From assembly GCF_025717555.1 (NCBI RefSeq), contig NZ_JAJIRP010000014.1:1-64000 (forward strand): 64,000 nt of DNA, in the 5' to 3' direction. The position numbers and the translations under genes were made by a program. Source of the DNA: Paucibacter sp. B2R-40. Lineage in GTDB: Bacteria; Pseudomonadota; Gammaproteobacteria; Burkholderiales; Burkholderiaceae_C. Of the stretch, positions 6,801 through 15,356 are shown in pieces; positions within the stretch are counted from its first letter, which is position 1, and every line of letters begins with the position of its first letter. A model generated the notes under the pieces. The model was not told the DNA's origin. It worked only from the letters and a program-made list of their open reading frames with translations, and did not search any database.

Positions 6801-9633
6801 TCAATATCAGCGAATGGCCGATGGTCAGGAGCTTGCGCATCGCCCGCATCAGCTTGGCGATGTCATCAAAGTGCAGGCCGGTGGTCGGCTCGTCGAACAT
6901 GAACAGCGTGCCTTTTTTGGCTAAGGCTTGGCGCGGCTTGCTGGCGGCTTCGGCGAGGAAACCAGCCAGCTTCAGGCGCTGCGCCTCGCCGCCCGACAGC
7001 GTCGGTACCGGCTGACCCAGCTTCACGTACTCCAGGCCCACATCGACAATCGGCTGCAGCTTGGCGACCACCTCGCGGTCGTCTTTGAACAGGCGCACTG
7101 CCTCGCTAACGGTCAATTCAAGCACGTCGGCCACACTCATGCTGCGCTCGGCTCGCTCGAGCTTGACGTCCAGCATCTCGGCCCGGTAACGCCGGCCATC
7201 GCAATCGGGGCAGCGCAGATAGACGTCGGACAAGAACTGCATCTCGACATGTTCGAAGCCCGAGCCACCGCAGGTCGCGCAGCGGCCGTCGCCGGCATTG
7301 AAGCTGAACATGCCGGCCGTGTAGCTTCGCTCGGCCGACATCGGCGCGGCAGCAAACAGCTTGCGCAACTCGTCAAACGCACCGACATAGGAGGCCGGAT
7401 TGGAGCGCGCGGTCTTGCCGATCGGCGACTGATCGACGAACACCGCGTCGGCCAACCAATCGGCGCCGAGCAGGCGTTCATGCTGGCCCGGTGTCTCGGT
7501 CTGCTGGCCAAAATGGCGCGCCAAGGCCGGATACAGAACGTCTTGCATCAGCGTGCTCTTGCCCGAGCCAGACACGCCCGTCACCACCACCATGCGCTGC
7601 AGCGGGAACTCGACGGTGACATTGCGCAGATTGTGCTCACGCACGCCTTCGATGATCAGCTTGGGCGTGCTGGCTTCGACCGGGCGCTTGACGCCCATGC
7701 CGACCAGCTTGCGCGCACCCATATAGGCGCCGGTCAGCGTGTCGGCGGCGCGAATCGTCTCGGGCGTGCCGTCAAACACGATCTGCCCGCCGCGCTCGCC
7801 GGGGCCCGGCCCCATATCGATCAAGCGGTCGGCCGCCAGCATCACCGCCGGGTCATGCTCGACCACGACCAGCGTGTTACCGGCGTCGCGCAGCCGGTGC
7901 ATGGCCTGGACGATGCGGCCCATATCGCGCGGGTGCAGGCCGATGCTGGGTTCGTCCAGCACAAACAAGGTGTTGACCAGCGAGGTGCCGAGCGCCGTCG
8001 TCAGGTTGATGCGCTGCACCTCGCCGCCGCTGAGCGTGCGGCTTTGGCGGTCCAGCGTCAGGTAGCCGATGCCAACATCGCAGAGATATTTGAGCCGGTT
8101 GCGGATCTCCTCCAGCAGCAATTTGAGGGCATCGTCCAGGAGTGTGCTGGGTAGCTGCAACTGGTCGAGGAAGCTGCGCAGCCGGTGGATCGGCAGTTGC
8201 ATCAAATCATGCAAGGCCAGGCCGGGCAAGGCTTCCAGTTGTTCGCGGGTCCAGTCCACGCCTTTGGGCATCAGGCGCTGCTTGGCGGGCAAGAGCGAAT
8301 CGGCCAGTTCCTTGCTGCCGACACGCCAGAGCAGCGATTCGGTCTTCAGCCTCGCGCCGTCACAAGTGCCGCAGGTCGTATAGCTGCGGTACTTGGACAA
8401 GAGCACACGGATATGCATCTTGTAGGCCTTGCTCTCCAGATACTCGAAGAAGCGTTTGACGCCGTACCACTGCTTGTTCCAGTTGCCGGTCCAGTTCGGC
8501 GAACCATTGATGACCCAGTCTTGTTGCGCCGGCGAGAGCTGATTCCAGGAGGTGTCGCGCGGAATGCCGGCGTCCGCCGCGTACTTGAGCAGGTCGTCCT
8601 GGCTGTCCTTCCAGGCCGGCGTTGACAAGGTCTTGATCGCGCCATTGCGCAACGTCTTCTTGCCGTCCGGGATCACCAGGCCGAGGTCAACCCCGATCAC
8701 CCGGCCGAAGCCCCGGCAGGTTTCGCAAGCGCCCATGGCCGAGTTGAAAGAGAACAGCGGCGGCTGAGGCTCCTGGTAGCGCAGATCGCTTTCAGGGCAA
8801 TGCAGGCCGGTGGAGTAACGCCATAGTTCAGGCTCTGGCCCCGGGCCGTTCGCCGGGCCGCTCCCAAGAACGGCCGCGTTCCCTCGGGGGACCGCCTGTG
8901 TACCCACAGGCGAGGGGCTAGGGTCTACTGGCAAGACATAGACATTCATCCGCCCGCTGCCGCGCTTCAGGCAAAGCTCGATCGCCTCCATTGCGCGCTG
9001 CTTGTCGGTGCCCTGCAGCCTGAACCTGTCCGCCACCACATCGAGCAGCTTGCGCGGACCGGTCACCGAAGCCACTTCACGCTCGGCCTGCACCTTGGTG
9101 AAACCGCTGGCCGACAGCCATTGGGTCACCTCGTCCGAGGTGGTCGTCGCCGGCAACTCTACCGGGAAGGTCAAAACAATCCGGGGATCCAAGCTCTTGG
9201 TGCGCTCCAGCAGCTCCAAATAGACCGTCTGCGCCGTGTCATGCCGCACCGGCTGAGCGGTTTTCTTATCGAACAATTCGGCCGCGCGGGCGAACAAGAG
9301 CTTCAGGTGATCATTCAGCTCAGTCATCGTGCCGACCGTGGAGCGCGAGGTGCGCACCGGGTTGGTCTGGTCGATCGCGATCGCCGGCGGCACGCCGTCA
9401 ACGCGGTCAACGGCGGGGCGGTCCATGCGGTCAAGGAATTGGCGCGCATAGGCCGAGAAGGTCTCGACATAGCGGCGCTGACCCTCGGCATACAGGGTGT
9501 CAAAAACCAAACTCGATTTGCCCGAGCCGCTCGGCCCGGTGACGACGGTCAACTCACCCGTATGCAAATCCAGATCGATATTCTTCAGATTGTGTTGACG
9601 GGCGCCGCGGATGCGGATGGTGCCTTCGGACAT
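3886..9633 (-). CDS. uvrA: UvrA, double-length (four ATPase domains) excinuclease ABC subunit A
   Basis: About 1915 residues, twice the usual ~940, formed as two UvrA-like halves in tandem. Four Walker A motifs (GPSGSGKSS near 34, and VSGSGKST near 685, 1064 and 1605) each have a matching LSGGE signature and FDEPT/LDEPS Walker B. Four zinc modules are visible: CETC...CGTC, CATC...CPDC, CPTC/CNGC...CGEC and CPGC...CDQC. The first half keeps the UvrB-binding-type insertion after the first Walker A; the second looks more like an alternative UvrA. UvrA recognises bulky DNA lesions and loads UvrB in nucleotide excision repair. I chose ATG 9633, with AGG eight bases upstream; an in-frame GTG at 9654 would add seven residues. 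Residues ~238-262 are an in-frame insertion derived from a repeat element. Confidence 0.93.
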   Translation of the reverse strand: MSEGTIRIRGARQHNLKNIDLDLHTGELTVVTGPSGSGKSSLVFDTLYAEGQRRYVETFSAYARQFLDRMDRPAVDRVDGVPPAIAIDQTNPVRTSRSTVGTMTELNDHLKLLFARAAELFDKKTAQPVRHDTAQTVYLELLERTKSLDPRIVLTFPVELPATTTSDEVTQWLSASGFTKVQAEREVASVTGPRKLLDVVADRFRLQGTDKQRAMEAIELCLKRGSGRMNVYVLPVDPSPSPVGTQAVPRGNAAVLGSGPANGPGPEPELWRYSTGLHCPESDLRYQEPQPPLFSFNSAMGACETCRGFGRVIGVDLGLVIPDGKKTLRNGAIKTLSTPAWKDSQDDLLKYAADAGIPRDTSWNQLSPAQQDWVINGSPNWTGNWNKQWYGVKRFFEYLESKAYKMHIRVLLSKYRSYTTCGTCDGARLKTESLLWRVGSKELADSLLPAKQRLMPKGVDWTREQLEALPGLALHDLMQLPIHRLRSFLDQLQLPSTLLDDALKLLLEEIRNRLKYLCDVGIGYLTLDRQSRTLSGGEVQRINLTTALGTSLVNTLFVLDEPSIGLHPRDMGRIVQAMHRLRDAGNTLVVVEHDPAVMLAADRLIDMGPGPGERGGQIVFDGTPETIRAADTLTGAYMGARKLVGMGVKRPVEASTPKLIIEGVREHNLRNVTVEFPLQRMVVVTGVSGSGKSTLMQDVLYPALARHFGQQTETPGQHERLLGADWLADAVFVDQSPIGKTARSNPASYVGAFDELRKLFAAAPMSAERSYTAGMFSFNAGDGRCATCGGSGFEHVEMQFLSDVYLRCPDCDGRRYRAEMLDVKLERAERSMSVADVLELTVSEAVRLFKDDREVVAKLQPIVDVGLEYVKLGQPVPTLSGGEAQRLKLAGFLAEAASKPRQALAKKGTLFMFDEPTTGLHFDDIAKLMRAMRKLLTIGHSLILIEHNLDVIRAADWLIDLGPEGGEGGGELVCVGTPEQVKDHPTSHTALALREYSAHMDRPAVAVDHKVEEGMPLQSLIRARRARAKADEVIQIVNAREHNLQSVNVSIPRGKFNVITGVSGSGKSTLAFDILFNEGQRRYLESLNAYARSIVQPAGRPEVDAVWGIPPTVAIEQRLSRGGRKSTVATTTEVWHFLRLLYVKLGVQHCMHDGTPVRPQSVESIAAQLLRDHMGQHVGLLAPLVMNRKGLYTDLAKWAKARGYTHLRVDGEFIATAPWPRLDRFKEHTLELPVGDLVISAANEGELRELLAKALDLGKGVLHLLTPLDGLHRALAEAHSTLGIGTVKVFSTKRACPTCGTSYAELDPRMFSYNSKHGWCNGCVGTGLALTREQRKALDDSIQDDKGGREQSFAGQEVEIEGLADQPCGECHGARLNPSARAVTFEDQAISTVASWSVKDARAWVDGLTLLGRDAEIARDVVSEIKGRLEFLEEVGLGYLTLDRAAPTLSGGEAQRIRLAAQLGSNLQGVCYVLDEPTIGLHPRDNQILLKALGRLSDLGNTLVVVEHDEDTIRRADHIIDIGPGAGKRGGHVVAEGTVADLALRPDSVTGRFLSKPLIHPLQARREMVEGAPRLRVLDASLHNLQYVTLDVPLHRLVAVTGVSGSGKSTLARDVLLANMAQAVPLRKAPAHWIGCAGIEGHELVDRVLEVDQTPIGKTPRSCPATYIGFWDAIRKLFADTLESRARGYAANRFSFNTGEGRCPGCEGQGMRTIEMSFLPDVKVLCDQCHGQRFNPETLGVSWRGKSIGDVLAMEVDEAAPFFAAMPAIGHPLKLMQDVGLGYLTLGQPSPTLSGGEAQRMKLVSELVKVRDEVGRRGQKAPHTLYVLDEPTVGLHMADVERLIRVLHRLVAGGHSVVVIEHDLDVIAEADWVIDLGPDGGTAGGEVVVEGTPEAVVAAGSHTGVALRPVLCRSV
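8852..8912. repeat. GC-rich intergenic-type repeat captured in frame inside uvrA
   Basis: The stretch beginning GCCGGGCCGC, then CCCAAG and ending CCCTCGGGGG, matches the order and spacing of the intergenic repeat at 63524-63589. It is followed by a perfect hairpin at 8893-8912: CGCCTGTG, loop TACC, CACAGGCG. It lies within the uvrA coding region and is read as a Pro/Gly/Ala-rich linker between MNVYVLP and ELWRYSTGLHCPE, where ordinary UvrA proteins are short. The reading frame is kept. Confidence 0.65.
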
Positions 9634-9991
9634 GGAGTAGACCTGCTGCTGCACTGGGAGGGGACATTCTAGGAAGCCTGGATGACCAAAGCTGTCAGCA
9701 GGCAGCAGCGGAGCACGAAAAAGCTTGAAACACTGCTCTGCAGCAAGGCAAACAACATCAGCGGCCGGTCAAGCCCCCGAAACCGGGGGGGTGTGGGCTG
9801 CCGAACGAACCGCCGACCAAAGCCATTGCGGCCGCGCCGCGCAGCGGCAACAATACGGGCGGCCGACAAACGCGCTCAAAAAATGTCCCCGTGAAAAGCT
9901 CGGACTGACAAGAGGCGCGCTTGAGGCCAGGCGCTCACAGCGCCGGTTTCGCGAATGAATCAGCAAGACGTAGACGTCGAGGGGGAGCAGG
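9634..9991. promoter_or_regulatory. divergent intergenic region between uvrA and a response regulator
   Basis: About 360 bp without a supported gene. It must contain the promoter of uvrA (leftward) and that of the downstream response regulator (rightward). A CTGT half-site at 9692-9695 has only a poor partner (AGCA) at the distance expected for a LexA box, so I do not call an SOS operator. GAGGGGGAGCAGG just before 9992 is a strong ribosome-binding site for the response regulator. Confidence 0.4.
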
Positions 9992-10516
9992 ATGGAAACA
10001 ATCAGCTTTAGGAGCGCCGTGGCGGCCAACTGGTTGCGCATGTCCACTCAGAGCTCCAGCGATTCAGCCCCACCGCACCCGCAAGCCGATCAAGCTGCCG
10101 ACAGCAACTGCGCCGCCAGCATAGAGCCGCCGGTGGTGCTGCTGGTGGAAGACAACCAAATCAACCAAGTCGTAGCGCTGGAGTTTCTCGCCGTGATGGG
10201 GCTGCGCAGCCGTCTGGCCAAAAACGGTTTGGAAGCCTTGGCGTCGTGCAAAGCCAGCCCTCCCGACTTGGTCTTGATGGACATCCAGATGCCCGGCATG
10301 GACGGCCTGGAATGCACCCGCCAGCTGCGCGAACTGCAAGCTGCCGGCCAGTTGCCGGCCTTTCCCATCCTGGCCCTGACGGCTCATGCGTTGGACAGCG
10401 ATATCGCCGCCAGCATGGCCGCCGGCATGGACGAGCATCTGACCAAACCGCTGGATTTCGCCGCCTTGCGTGGCCGCCTGGGTCGCTGGCTGGCGCTGCC
10501 GGGCCTCAAGACCTGA
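9992..10516 (+). CDS. single-domain response regulator (REC only)
   Basis: A 174-residue protein: a ~45-residue Ser/Pro/Gln-rich leader, then a CheY-like receiver (~47-170) with the acidic pair in VEDNQ, the phospho-acceptor Asp near 96 in LMDIQMPGMDG and the conserved Lys in LTKPL. It resembles the receiver of hybrid histidine kinases. No output domain follows, so it probably acts by protein contact or as a phosphorelay intermediate. The start is supported by GGGGGAG four bases upstream. No kinase is adjacent. A hairpin overlaps its stop codon (TGACGC, loop TTTTTG, GCGTCA). Confidence 0.85.
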   Translation: METISFRSAVAANWLRMSTQSSSDSAPPHPQADQAADSNCAASIEPPVVLLVEDNQINQVVALEFLAVMGLRSRLAKNGLEALASCKASPPDLVLMDIQMPGMDGLECTRQLRELQAAGQLPAFPILALTAHALDSDIAASMAAGMDEHLTKPLDFAALRGRLGRWLALPGLKT

Positions 10517-10904
10517 CGCTTTTTGGCGTCAACGGGAATATTCACAAGGCGACTATTTCGCGCCGCAGACTCGGTTGGCCTCGGGGAAACGTAGCCCTCG
10601 CTCAGCCCGAGCTCGGCTCACCCCCCTCAAACTCGATCGAGTGGCTATAACAGCTCCGCCAAATCGCCTTCGGTAGACAGCGGCTGCAGACCCTCGATGC
10701 CACGCTGCTTGTCTACGGGGCGACAAGCCAGCTCGCCAAAGCTCTTTAGGCTAGCCCAAAAGCTAGGCATCAACAGTGGAACGGGCTCCGGACCTCGCCC
10801 TCGTGGTTCGCCCTCGGCGTGATCGACAAGCCCAGCCCGTGGCAGAGCAGCGAATTGGCAAGTCACAATCCAATCACCTGCTGCATGCTGCCCAAGCCCA
10901 ATCA
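10517..10904. other. intergenic region upstream of malonyl-CoA synthetase
   Basis: About 390 bp between the response regulator and the acyl-CoA ligase. I see a short hairpin at the left end (TGACGC / GCGTCA) and no other clear signal. Open frames exist on both strands but none has a recognisable product or a good ribosome-binding site. Confidence 0.4.
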
Positions 10905-12446
10905 ATGAACGCCAATCTCTTTGCCGCCCTGCAGGGCGCCTTCCCCGCCGACTTGGACGCCACCGCTATCGAATGCGCGGATGCCGGCGCGCAAGGCCAA
11001 GCCTTGATCTACAGCTGGCGCGACTTGGACCGCAGCAGTGCAATGCTGGCGAATTTATTGCTGTCGCTGGACCTGGCACCCGGCAGCCGCATCGCCGCGC
11101 AGACCGACAAGAGCGTCGAGGCCTTGATGCTCTACCTTGCTGTCTTGCGCGCCGGTTATGTCTATTTGCCGCTCAATCCCGCCTACCAGGCGGCCGAACT
11201 CGAATATTTCATCCGCGACGCCGAACCGGCCGTGCTCGTTTGCGCCGGGTCCAACTTCGGCTGGGCCTCCAAGCTGGCTTTTCTGGCCGGCACAACATAT
11301 GTTTTCACACTGAACGAGGATCGCAGCGGCAGCCTGCTGGAGCGTGCGGCTTGCATGAGCGATACACACCGCATTGCCGAACGCAGCGCCGACGATCTGG
11401 CCGCGATTCTCTACACCAGCGGCACCACCGGGCGCAGCAAGGGCGCGATGCTGAGCCACGCCAATCTGCTCAGCAATGCCCGCACTTTGAAGGACTTGTG
11501 GGGCTGGCGCGCCGACGATGTGCTGATCCATGCGCTGCCGATCTTTCATGTGCACGGCCTCTTTGTCGCCTCACATGGCGCCTTGTTGGCCGGAGCCAAG
11601 ATGATTTGGTTCGCCAAGTTCGAAGCACGCGCGGTGATTGGCCGCTTTGCCGAGGCCACGGTGTTCATGGGCGTACCCACGCTCTATGTGCGCATGCTCG
11701 GCGAGCCCGCCTTGACGCCCGCCGCCTGCGCGTCCATGCGGCTTTTCATCAGCGGCTCGGCGCCACTGCTGCTGGACACCTTTGTCGACTGGCAGCGACG
11801 CAGTGGCCACACCATCTTGGAGCGCTACGGCATGAGCGAAACGCTGATGCTGACCTCCAACCCCTACCGTGTGCTGGACGGCGACCGGGTCGGCGGCACG
11901 GTCGGTCCGGCACTGCCCGGCGTTGCCGTGCGTGTTCACGATGAGGCCGGCCGCGCCTGCGCGCCGGGCGAAATCGGCGCCATCGAGGTGCGCGGCCCGA
12001 ATGTGTTCAGCGGCTACTGGCGCATGCCTGAAAAAACGCAAGAAGAATTCACGGCGGACGGCTGGTTCAAGACCGGTGACGTCGGTCTGTGCGACGCCAA
12101 TGGCTATTTCGCCATAGTCGGGCGCAGCAAGGATCTGATCATCTCGGGCGGCTTCAATGTCTACCCGGCGGAAATTGAAGGCTTTTTGAATGAGCTGGAC
12201 GGCGTGGCCGAATCGGCCGTGATAGGCGTGCCGCATGCCGACTTCGGCGAAGCCGTGGTCGCTGTGCTGGTGGCCAAGCCGGGCCAAAGCCTCGACGGTG
12301 CGGCCTTGATCAGCACGCTGAAGCGCCAGATCGCAGGATTCAAGGTGCCCAAGCAAGTTTTTGTCGTCAACGAGCTGCCGCGCAATGCGATGGGCAAGGT
12401 GCAAAAGAAGCTGCTGCGCGAGCAGCATGGCGGGCTGTTTTCATGA
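10905..12446 (+). CDS. matB: malonyl-CoA synthetase (malonate-CoA ligase) / acyl-CoA synthetase
   Basis: About 513 residues of the ANL adenylating superfamily. The P-loop YTSGTTGRSKG lies near 170, followed by PIFHVHGL, the YGMSET motif near 308 with LTSNPY, the TGD motif in WFKTGD, and the catalytic C-terminal lysine in NAMGKVQKK near 498. The combination RYGMSET plus SNPY is characteristic of MatB enzymes, which make malonyl-CoA from malonate, ATP and CoA in the cytosol. The start MNANLFAALQG is chosen because the upstream 43 in-frame residues are low-complexity and unlike the family. Its stop overlaps the next start (ATGA). Confidence 0.85.
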   Translation: MNANLFAALQGAFPADLDATAIECADAGAQGQALIYSWRDLDRSSAMLANLLLSLDLAPGSRIAAQTDKSVEALMLYLAVLRAGYVYLPLNPAYQAAELEYFIRDAEPAVLVCAGSNFGWASKLAFLAGTTYVFTLNEDRSGSLLERAACMSDTHRIAERSADDLAAILYTSGTTGRSKGAMLSHANLLSNARTLKDLWGWRADDVLIHALPIFHVHGLFVASHGALLAGAKMIWFAKFEARAVIGRFAEATVFMGVPTLYVRMLGEPALTPAACASMRLFISGSAPLLLDTFVDWQRRSGHTILERYGMSETLMLTSNPYRVLDGDRVGGTVGPALPGVAVRVHDEAGRACAPGEIGAIEVRGPNVFSGYWRMPEKTQEEFTADGWFKTGDVGLCDANGYFAIVGRSKDLIISGGFNVYPAEIEGFLNELDGVAESAVIGVPHADFGEAVVAVLVAKPGQSLDGAALISTLKRQIAGFKVPKQVFVVNELPRNAMGKVQKKLLREQHGGLFS

Positions 12447-12667
12447 ACTCGCCGAGCCAAGTCCTCGATGACTGTTGCCCGCGCTGCGGCGAGGCTTTTC
12501 ATTGCGCGGCGGCCAATGCGCACTGCGACTGCTTCGACCTGACCCTGAGTGCGGCGCTGCGCCAAGCGCTGGCCCGCCAATACAGTGCTTGCCTATGCAT
12601 CGCCTGCCTCAAACAGCTGCAAGCGCAGGCAAATGCCCTGTCGGCTCTGCAGGCGCACCAAGACTGA
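12443..12667 (+). CDS. cysteine-rich CWC-type small protein
   Basis: A 74-residue protein whose N-terminal half holds the pattern CCPRCGEAFHC...CDC, followed later by CLCIACL. This fits the cysteine-rich CWC family of small, probably metal-binding proteins of unknown function. The start codon overlaps the stop of matB by four bases, so it is almost certainly translated with it. Conserved small cysteine-rich proteins often sit behind enzyme genes, but nothing shows a direct role in malonate use. Confidence 0.75.
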   Translation: MNSPSQVLDDCCPRCGEAFHCAAANAHCDCFDLTLSAALRQALARQYSACLCIACLKQLQAQANALSALQAHQD

Positions 12668-12822
12668 GCGGCTTGGCCGAAAAGGCCACGCAGCGTGCGT
12701 TATTTCCAAGCTATGCTGGCAGCGAAAGCGCCGTATTATTTGCAAGCAACCTCAGTCTCTATAGCCTGGGCCGACGGCCCCGTCACCGCAGATCATCCTC
12801 CAGCCTTGCGCCGAAAGTCAGC

Positions 12823-13995
12823 ATGAACGCACCTCAGCACAACGCAGCCCTGCCGACCCTCTTGATCGTCGACGACTCGCCCGACATCTTGATTTTGATG
12901 GAAGAGTTGCTGAGCGATCAGTACAAGATCCTGACCGCATCCGGCGGCGCCCAAGCGCTGGACATCATTGCCAGCTCAACACCACCCGATTTGATCTTGC
13001 TGGACTGCATGATGCCCGGCATGGATGGCTATGAAACCTGCCGCAAGCTGCGCAGCTCCAGCGCCAGCAGCACGCCGGTGATTTTCCTGTCGGCCCTGAG
13101 CTCAATCGAAGAACGCCTGCTGGGCTATTCGGCCGGCGGTGACGACTATGTCTGCAAGCCCTTCGACATGCCCGAGCTGATTGCCAAAATCGAACGGCAG
13201 TTGGCCGTCGTGAGCTCCAAGCGCGAACTGGGCAACCAGCTCAACGAGGCCGTCAATGCGGTCATGAGCAGCGCCGATATGGTCGGCGAAGTTGGCGTGG
13301 TGTTGGATTTCCAGCGCGCGCTCAATGCCTGCACCGACTACGCCAGCATCGCGGCCAGGCTGTTCGAAGCCTTCGAACGCTACCGCTTGGATGGTTGCAT
13401 CCGCATTCAGGGCAAGATGGGTGCCGTGTCGCTCAATAGCAAGACGAGCTGTACGGCGCTTGAGCTGTCCATCTTGGACCATTTGGCAGCACAAAAGCCC
13501 GACCCGCGCATCCGCCCTTTCGGCCCCCACACCAGCTTCAATTTCGGCAGCATCATTTTGTTTTTGCGCGATCTGCCGATGACGCGCTCACCCGAGATGG
13601 ACCCCGAACTGGCCGAGCGCTATGGCCGCGCCATCGACAATGTGGCGCTGTTGATTGAAGGCGCTTGCACCAAGGTGACGGCACTGGACAATGAGCTGGC
13701 GGTGCGCGAGCTCAACAGCACCGTGATCAAAATGGTCAACATGACCAGGCTGGCGCTGGCGGATATTTCGGCCAAGAACAAGGCTCAGTCCAGCGAAGTG
13801 CAGGCGCTGTTCGAGGCGCTCGCCAAAGATGTGGACGACAGCTTTATGAATCTCGGCCTGCTTTCACAGCAGGAAGAATTCCTCAGCGGCCTGATCAAGT
13901 CCTATATGGCTGCGGTGATTCAGTCGCTGGCCAAGGGCCGCGAGACCGAGAACCGCCTGGGCAAGGTGATTGAGCAGCTCGGTCAGCTGAAATAG
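12823..13995 (+). CDS. response regulator with long non-DNA-binding C-terminal region
   Basis: A 390-residue protein: receiver domain at 1-125 (IVDDSPD, phospho-acceptor in LLDCMMPGMDGYE, CKPFDMPEL), then a ~265-residue output region. Residues ~165-270 look like a degenerate GAF-like sensor (LDFQRALNACTDYASIAARLFEAFERY...), followed by helical segments rich in Leu/Glu/Gln that could form a coiled coil. There is no HTH, GGDEF, EAL or phosphatase motif, so it probably signals by protein interaction. The start MNAPQHNAAL is preferred because the upstream extension is unlike the family and covers the intergenic region. It converges on the Nramp gene with four bases between stops. Confidence 0.8.
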   Translation: MNAPQHNAALPTLLIVDDSPDILILMEELLSDQYKILTASGGAQALDIIASSTPPDLILLDCMMPGMDGYETCRKLRSSSASSTPVIFLSALSSIEERLLGYSAGGDDYVCKPFDMPELIAKIERQLAVVSSKRELGNQLNEAVNAVMSSADMVGEVGVVLDFQRALNACTDYASIAARLFEAFERYRLDGCIRIQGKMGAVSLNSKTSCTALELSILDHLAAQKPDPRIRPFGPHTSFNFGSIILFLRDLPMTRSPEMDPELAERYGRAIDNVALLIEGACTKVTALDNELAVRELNSTVIKMVNMTRLALADISAKNKAQSSEVQALFEALAKDVDDSFMNLGLLSQQEEFLSGLIKSYMAAVIQSLAKGRETENRLGKVIEQLGQLK

Positions 13996-13999
13996 CGCT

Positions 14000-15352
14000 T
14001 CAGACGATCAAACCCAACCAGCTCAGGCCCAGCGCCGCCACGCAAGCGACGATCAAGCCAATGCTGACCCAGCCGGCCAGCGCGCCCCAAGCGCCGGTTC
14101 GCGCCGCGCCCATCACGCGCGCATCGTGCGCCAGCAATTGCAGGGCGATCACATGCATGGGCAGCATCACCGCATTGACGACCTGGCTGGTGTAGATCAG
14201 CGGAATCAAGGGCAGACCCGGCAGCGATACAACACTGGCCGCCGCCACCGTCAAGCCAACGAAGGCGGCGTAGAAAAGCTGAAAGTGGCGTGAGTCCAGG
14301 TCCAGCGATGCCGGCGCCCCAATGCCTTCGGCGATCGAATAAGCGGTTGCCAAAGGCACGATGGCTGCAGCCAGCAGCGACGCGCCGAGCAGGCCGGCAC
14401 CGAACAAAACGGTGGCGAAGTTGCCGGCCAGCGGAGCGAGCGCAGCGGCCGCGTCACTGGCGTCCTTGATATGCACGCCGGCCCGGTTCAAGGTGGCCGC
14501 GCAGGCCACCGCAATCGCCAGCCCGATCACCCCGGTCAAGACCGAGCCGACGACCACATCCACGCGCTCCCAGCGCAGCTTGTCCAGCGTGACCTTTTTG
14601 TCCACCGCGTAAGACTGGATGAAGGCCAAGCCCCAGGGAGCCAGCGTCGTGCCCAGAGTGGCGGCGATCACGACCCAACCGGCCGGGCTGGTCGGGAGAT
14701 GGGGAACGATGGAGTTATGCAAGACCTGACCCCAATCGGGCGCGGCCAGAATGCCGGCCACGATGTACAGCGCCAGCGTCGACGAGATCAACAGCAGGAC
14801 CCGCTCGACGCGGTGAAAAGAGCCGTAGACCACCAGCATCGATATCAGCAGCGCCGCAAGCGGCGAGCTGACCCAATTGGGAATGCCGACCAAACCACCG
14901 GCGGCCGAGATGCCGGCGTACTCGGCGCAGATGGTGCCGAAGTTGGCGAACAGCAGACCCACTGCGCCGAAGTATCCGGCCGCCCTGCCCCAGCGCTGCC
15001 GGATCACCCCGACAAAGCCCAGGCCGGTCACAGCGCCCAAGCGCACCGCCAGCAAATGAAACTGCACCAACAAGATGGTGGAGGCCGGAATGATCCAAAG
15101 CAGGCGATAGCCAAAGTCAGCGCCCAACACCGAATAGGTGGTGATACCGGCCGGATCATCATCCGACAGGCCTGCCAGCAGGCCGGGACCGAGCACCGCC
15201 AAGAAAGCAGCGAAGGCGCCGGCACCGGCCGCCCGAAAGCGCTGAAACCGTAAAGCAATGCCGCGCCGGTGATGCGCGACCGCATGCGGTGGCGCCCTGA
15301 GTCGGGCGTGCTGAGGCGGGGTGAAACGATGGGCCTTGGGCGGCTTGCTCAT
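14000..15352 (-). CDS. Nramp (SLC11)-related metal transporter, variant selectivity motifs
   Basis: About 450 residues with eleven or so hydrophobic helices. Helix 1 reads GPGLLAGLSDDDPAGITTYS where classical Nramps have DPGN; helix 6 reads GTTLAPWGLAFIQS where they have MPHN. Loss of the helix-6 methionine and remodelling of the helix-1 motif are features of Nramp-related transporters, some of which carry Mg2+ instead of Mn2+/Fe2+. The substrate is thus uncertain. The start ATG 15352 lies four bases after the stop of the TetR gene, indicating coupled translation; an upstream in-frame TTG at 15373 would overlap that gene. Confidence 0.85.
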   Translation of the reverse strand: MSKPPKAHRFTPPQHARLRAPPHAVAHHRRGIALRFQRFRAAGAGAFAAFLAVLGPGLLAGLSDDDPAGITTYSVLGADFGYRLLWIIPASTILLVQFHLLAVRLGAVTGLGFVGVIRQRWGRAAGYFGAVGLLFANFGTICAEYAGISAAGGLVGIPNWVSSPLAALLISMLVVYGSFHRVERVLLLISSTLALYIVAGILAAPDWGQVLHNSIVPHLPTSPAGWVVIAATLGTTLAPWGLAFIQSYAVDKKVTLDKLRWERVDVVVGSVLTGVIGLAIAVACAATLNRAGVHIKDASDAAAALAPLAGNFATVLFGAGLLGASLLAAAIVPLATAYSIAEGIGAPASLDLDSRHFQLFYAAFVGLTVAAASVVSLPGLPLIPLIYTSQVVNAVMLPMHVIALQLLAHDARVMGAARTGAWGALAGWVSIGLIVACVAALGLSWLGLIV

Positions 15353-15356
15353 GCGC

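Noticed and set aside
9692-9707. LexA (SOS) box upstream of uvrA
   Set aside because: CTGT is followed after eight bases by AGCA, not ACAG; the second half-site is not acceptable.
10645-10905. Leftward frame of 86 codons upstream of matB
   Set aside because: Ends in plausible-looking sequence but has no ribosome-binding site or known relative and overlaps the matB leader.
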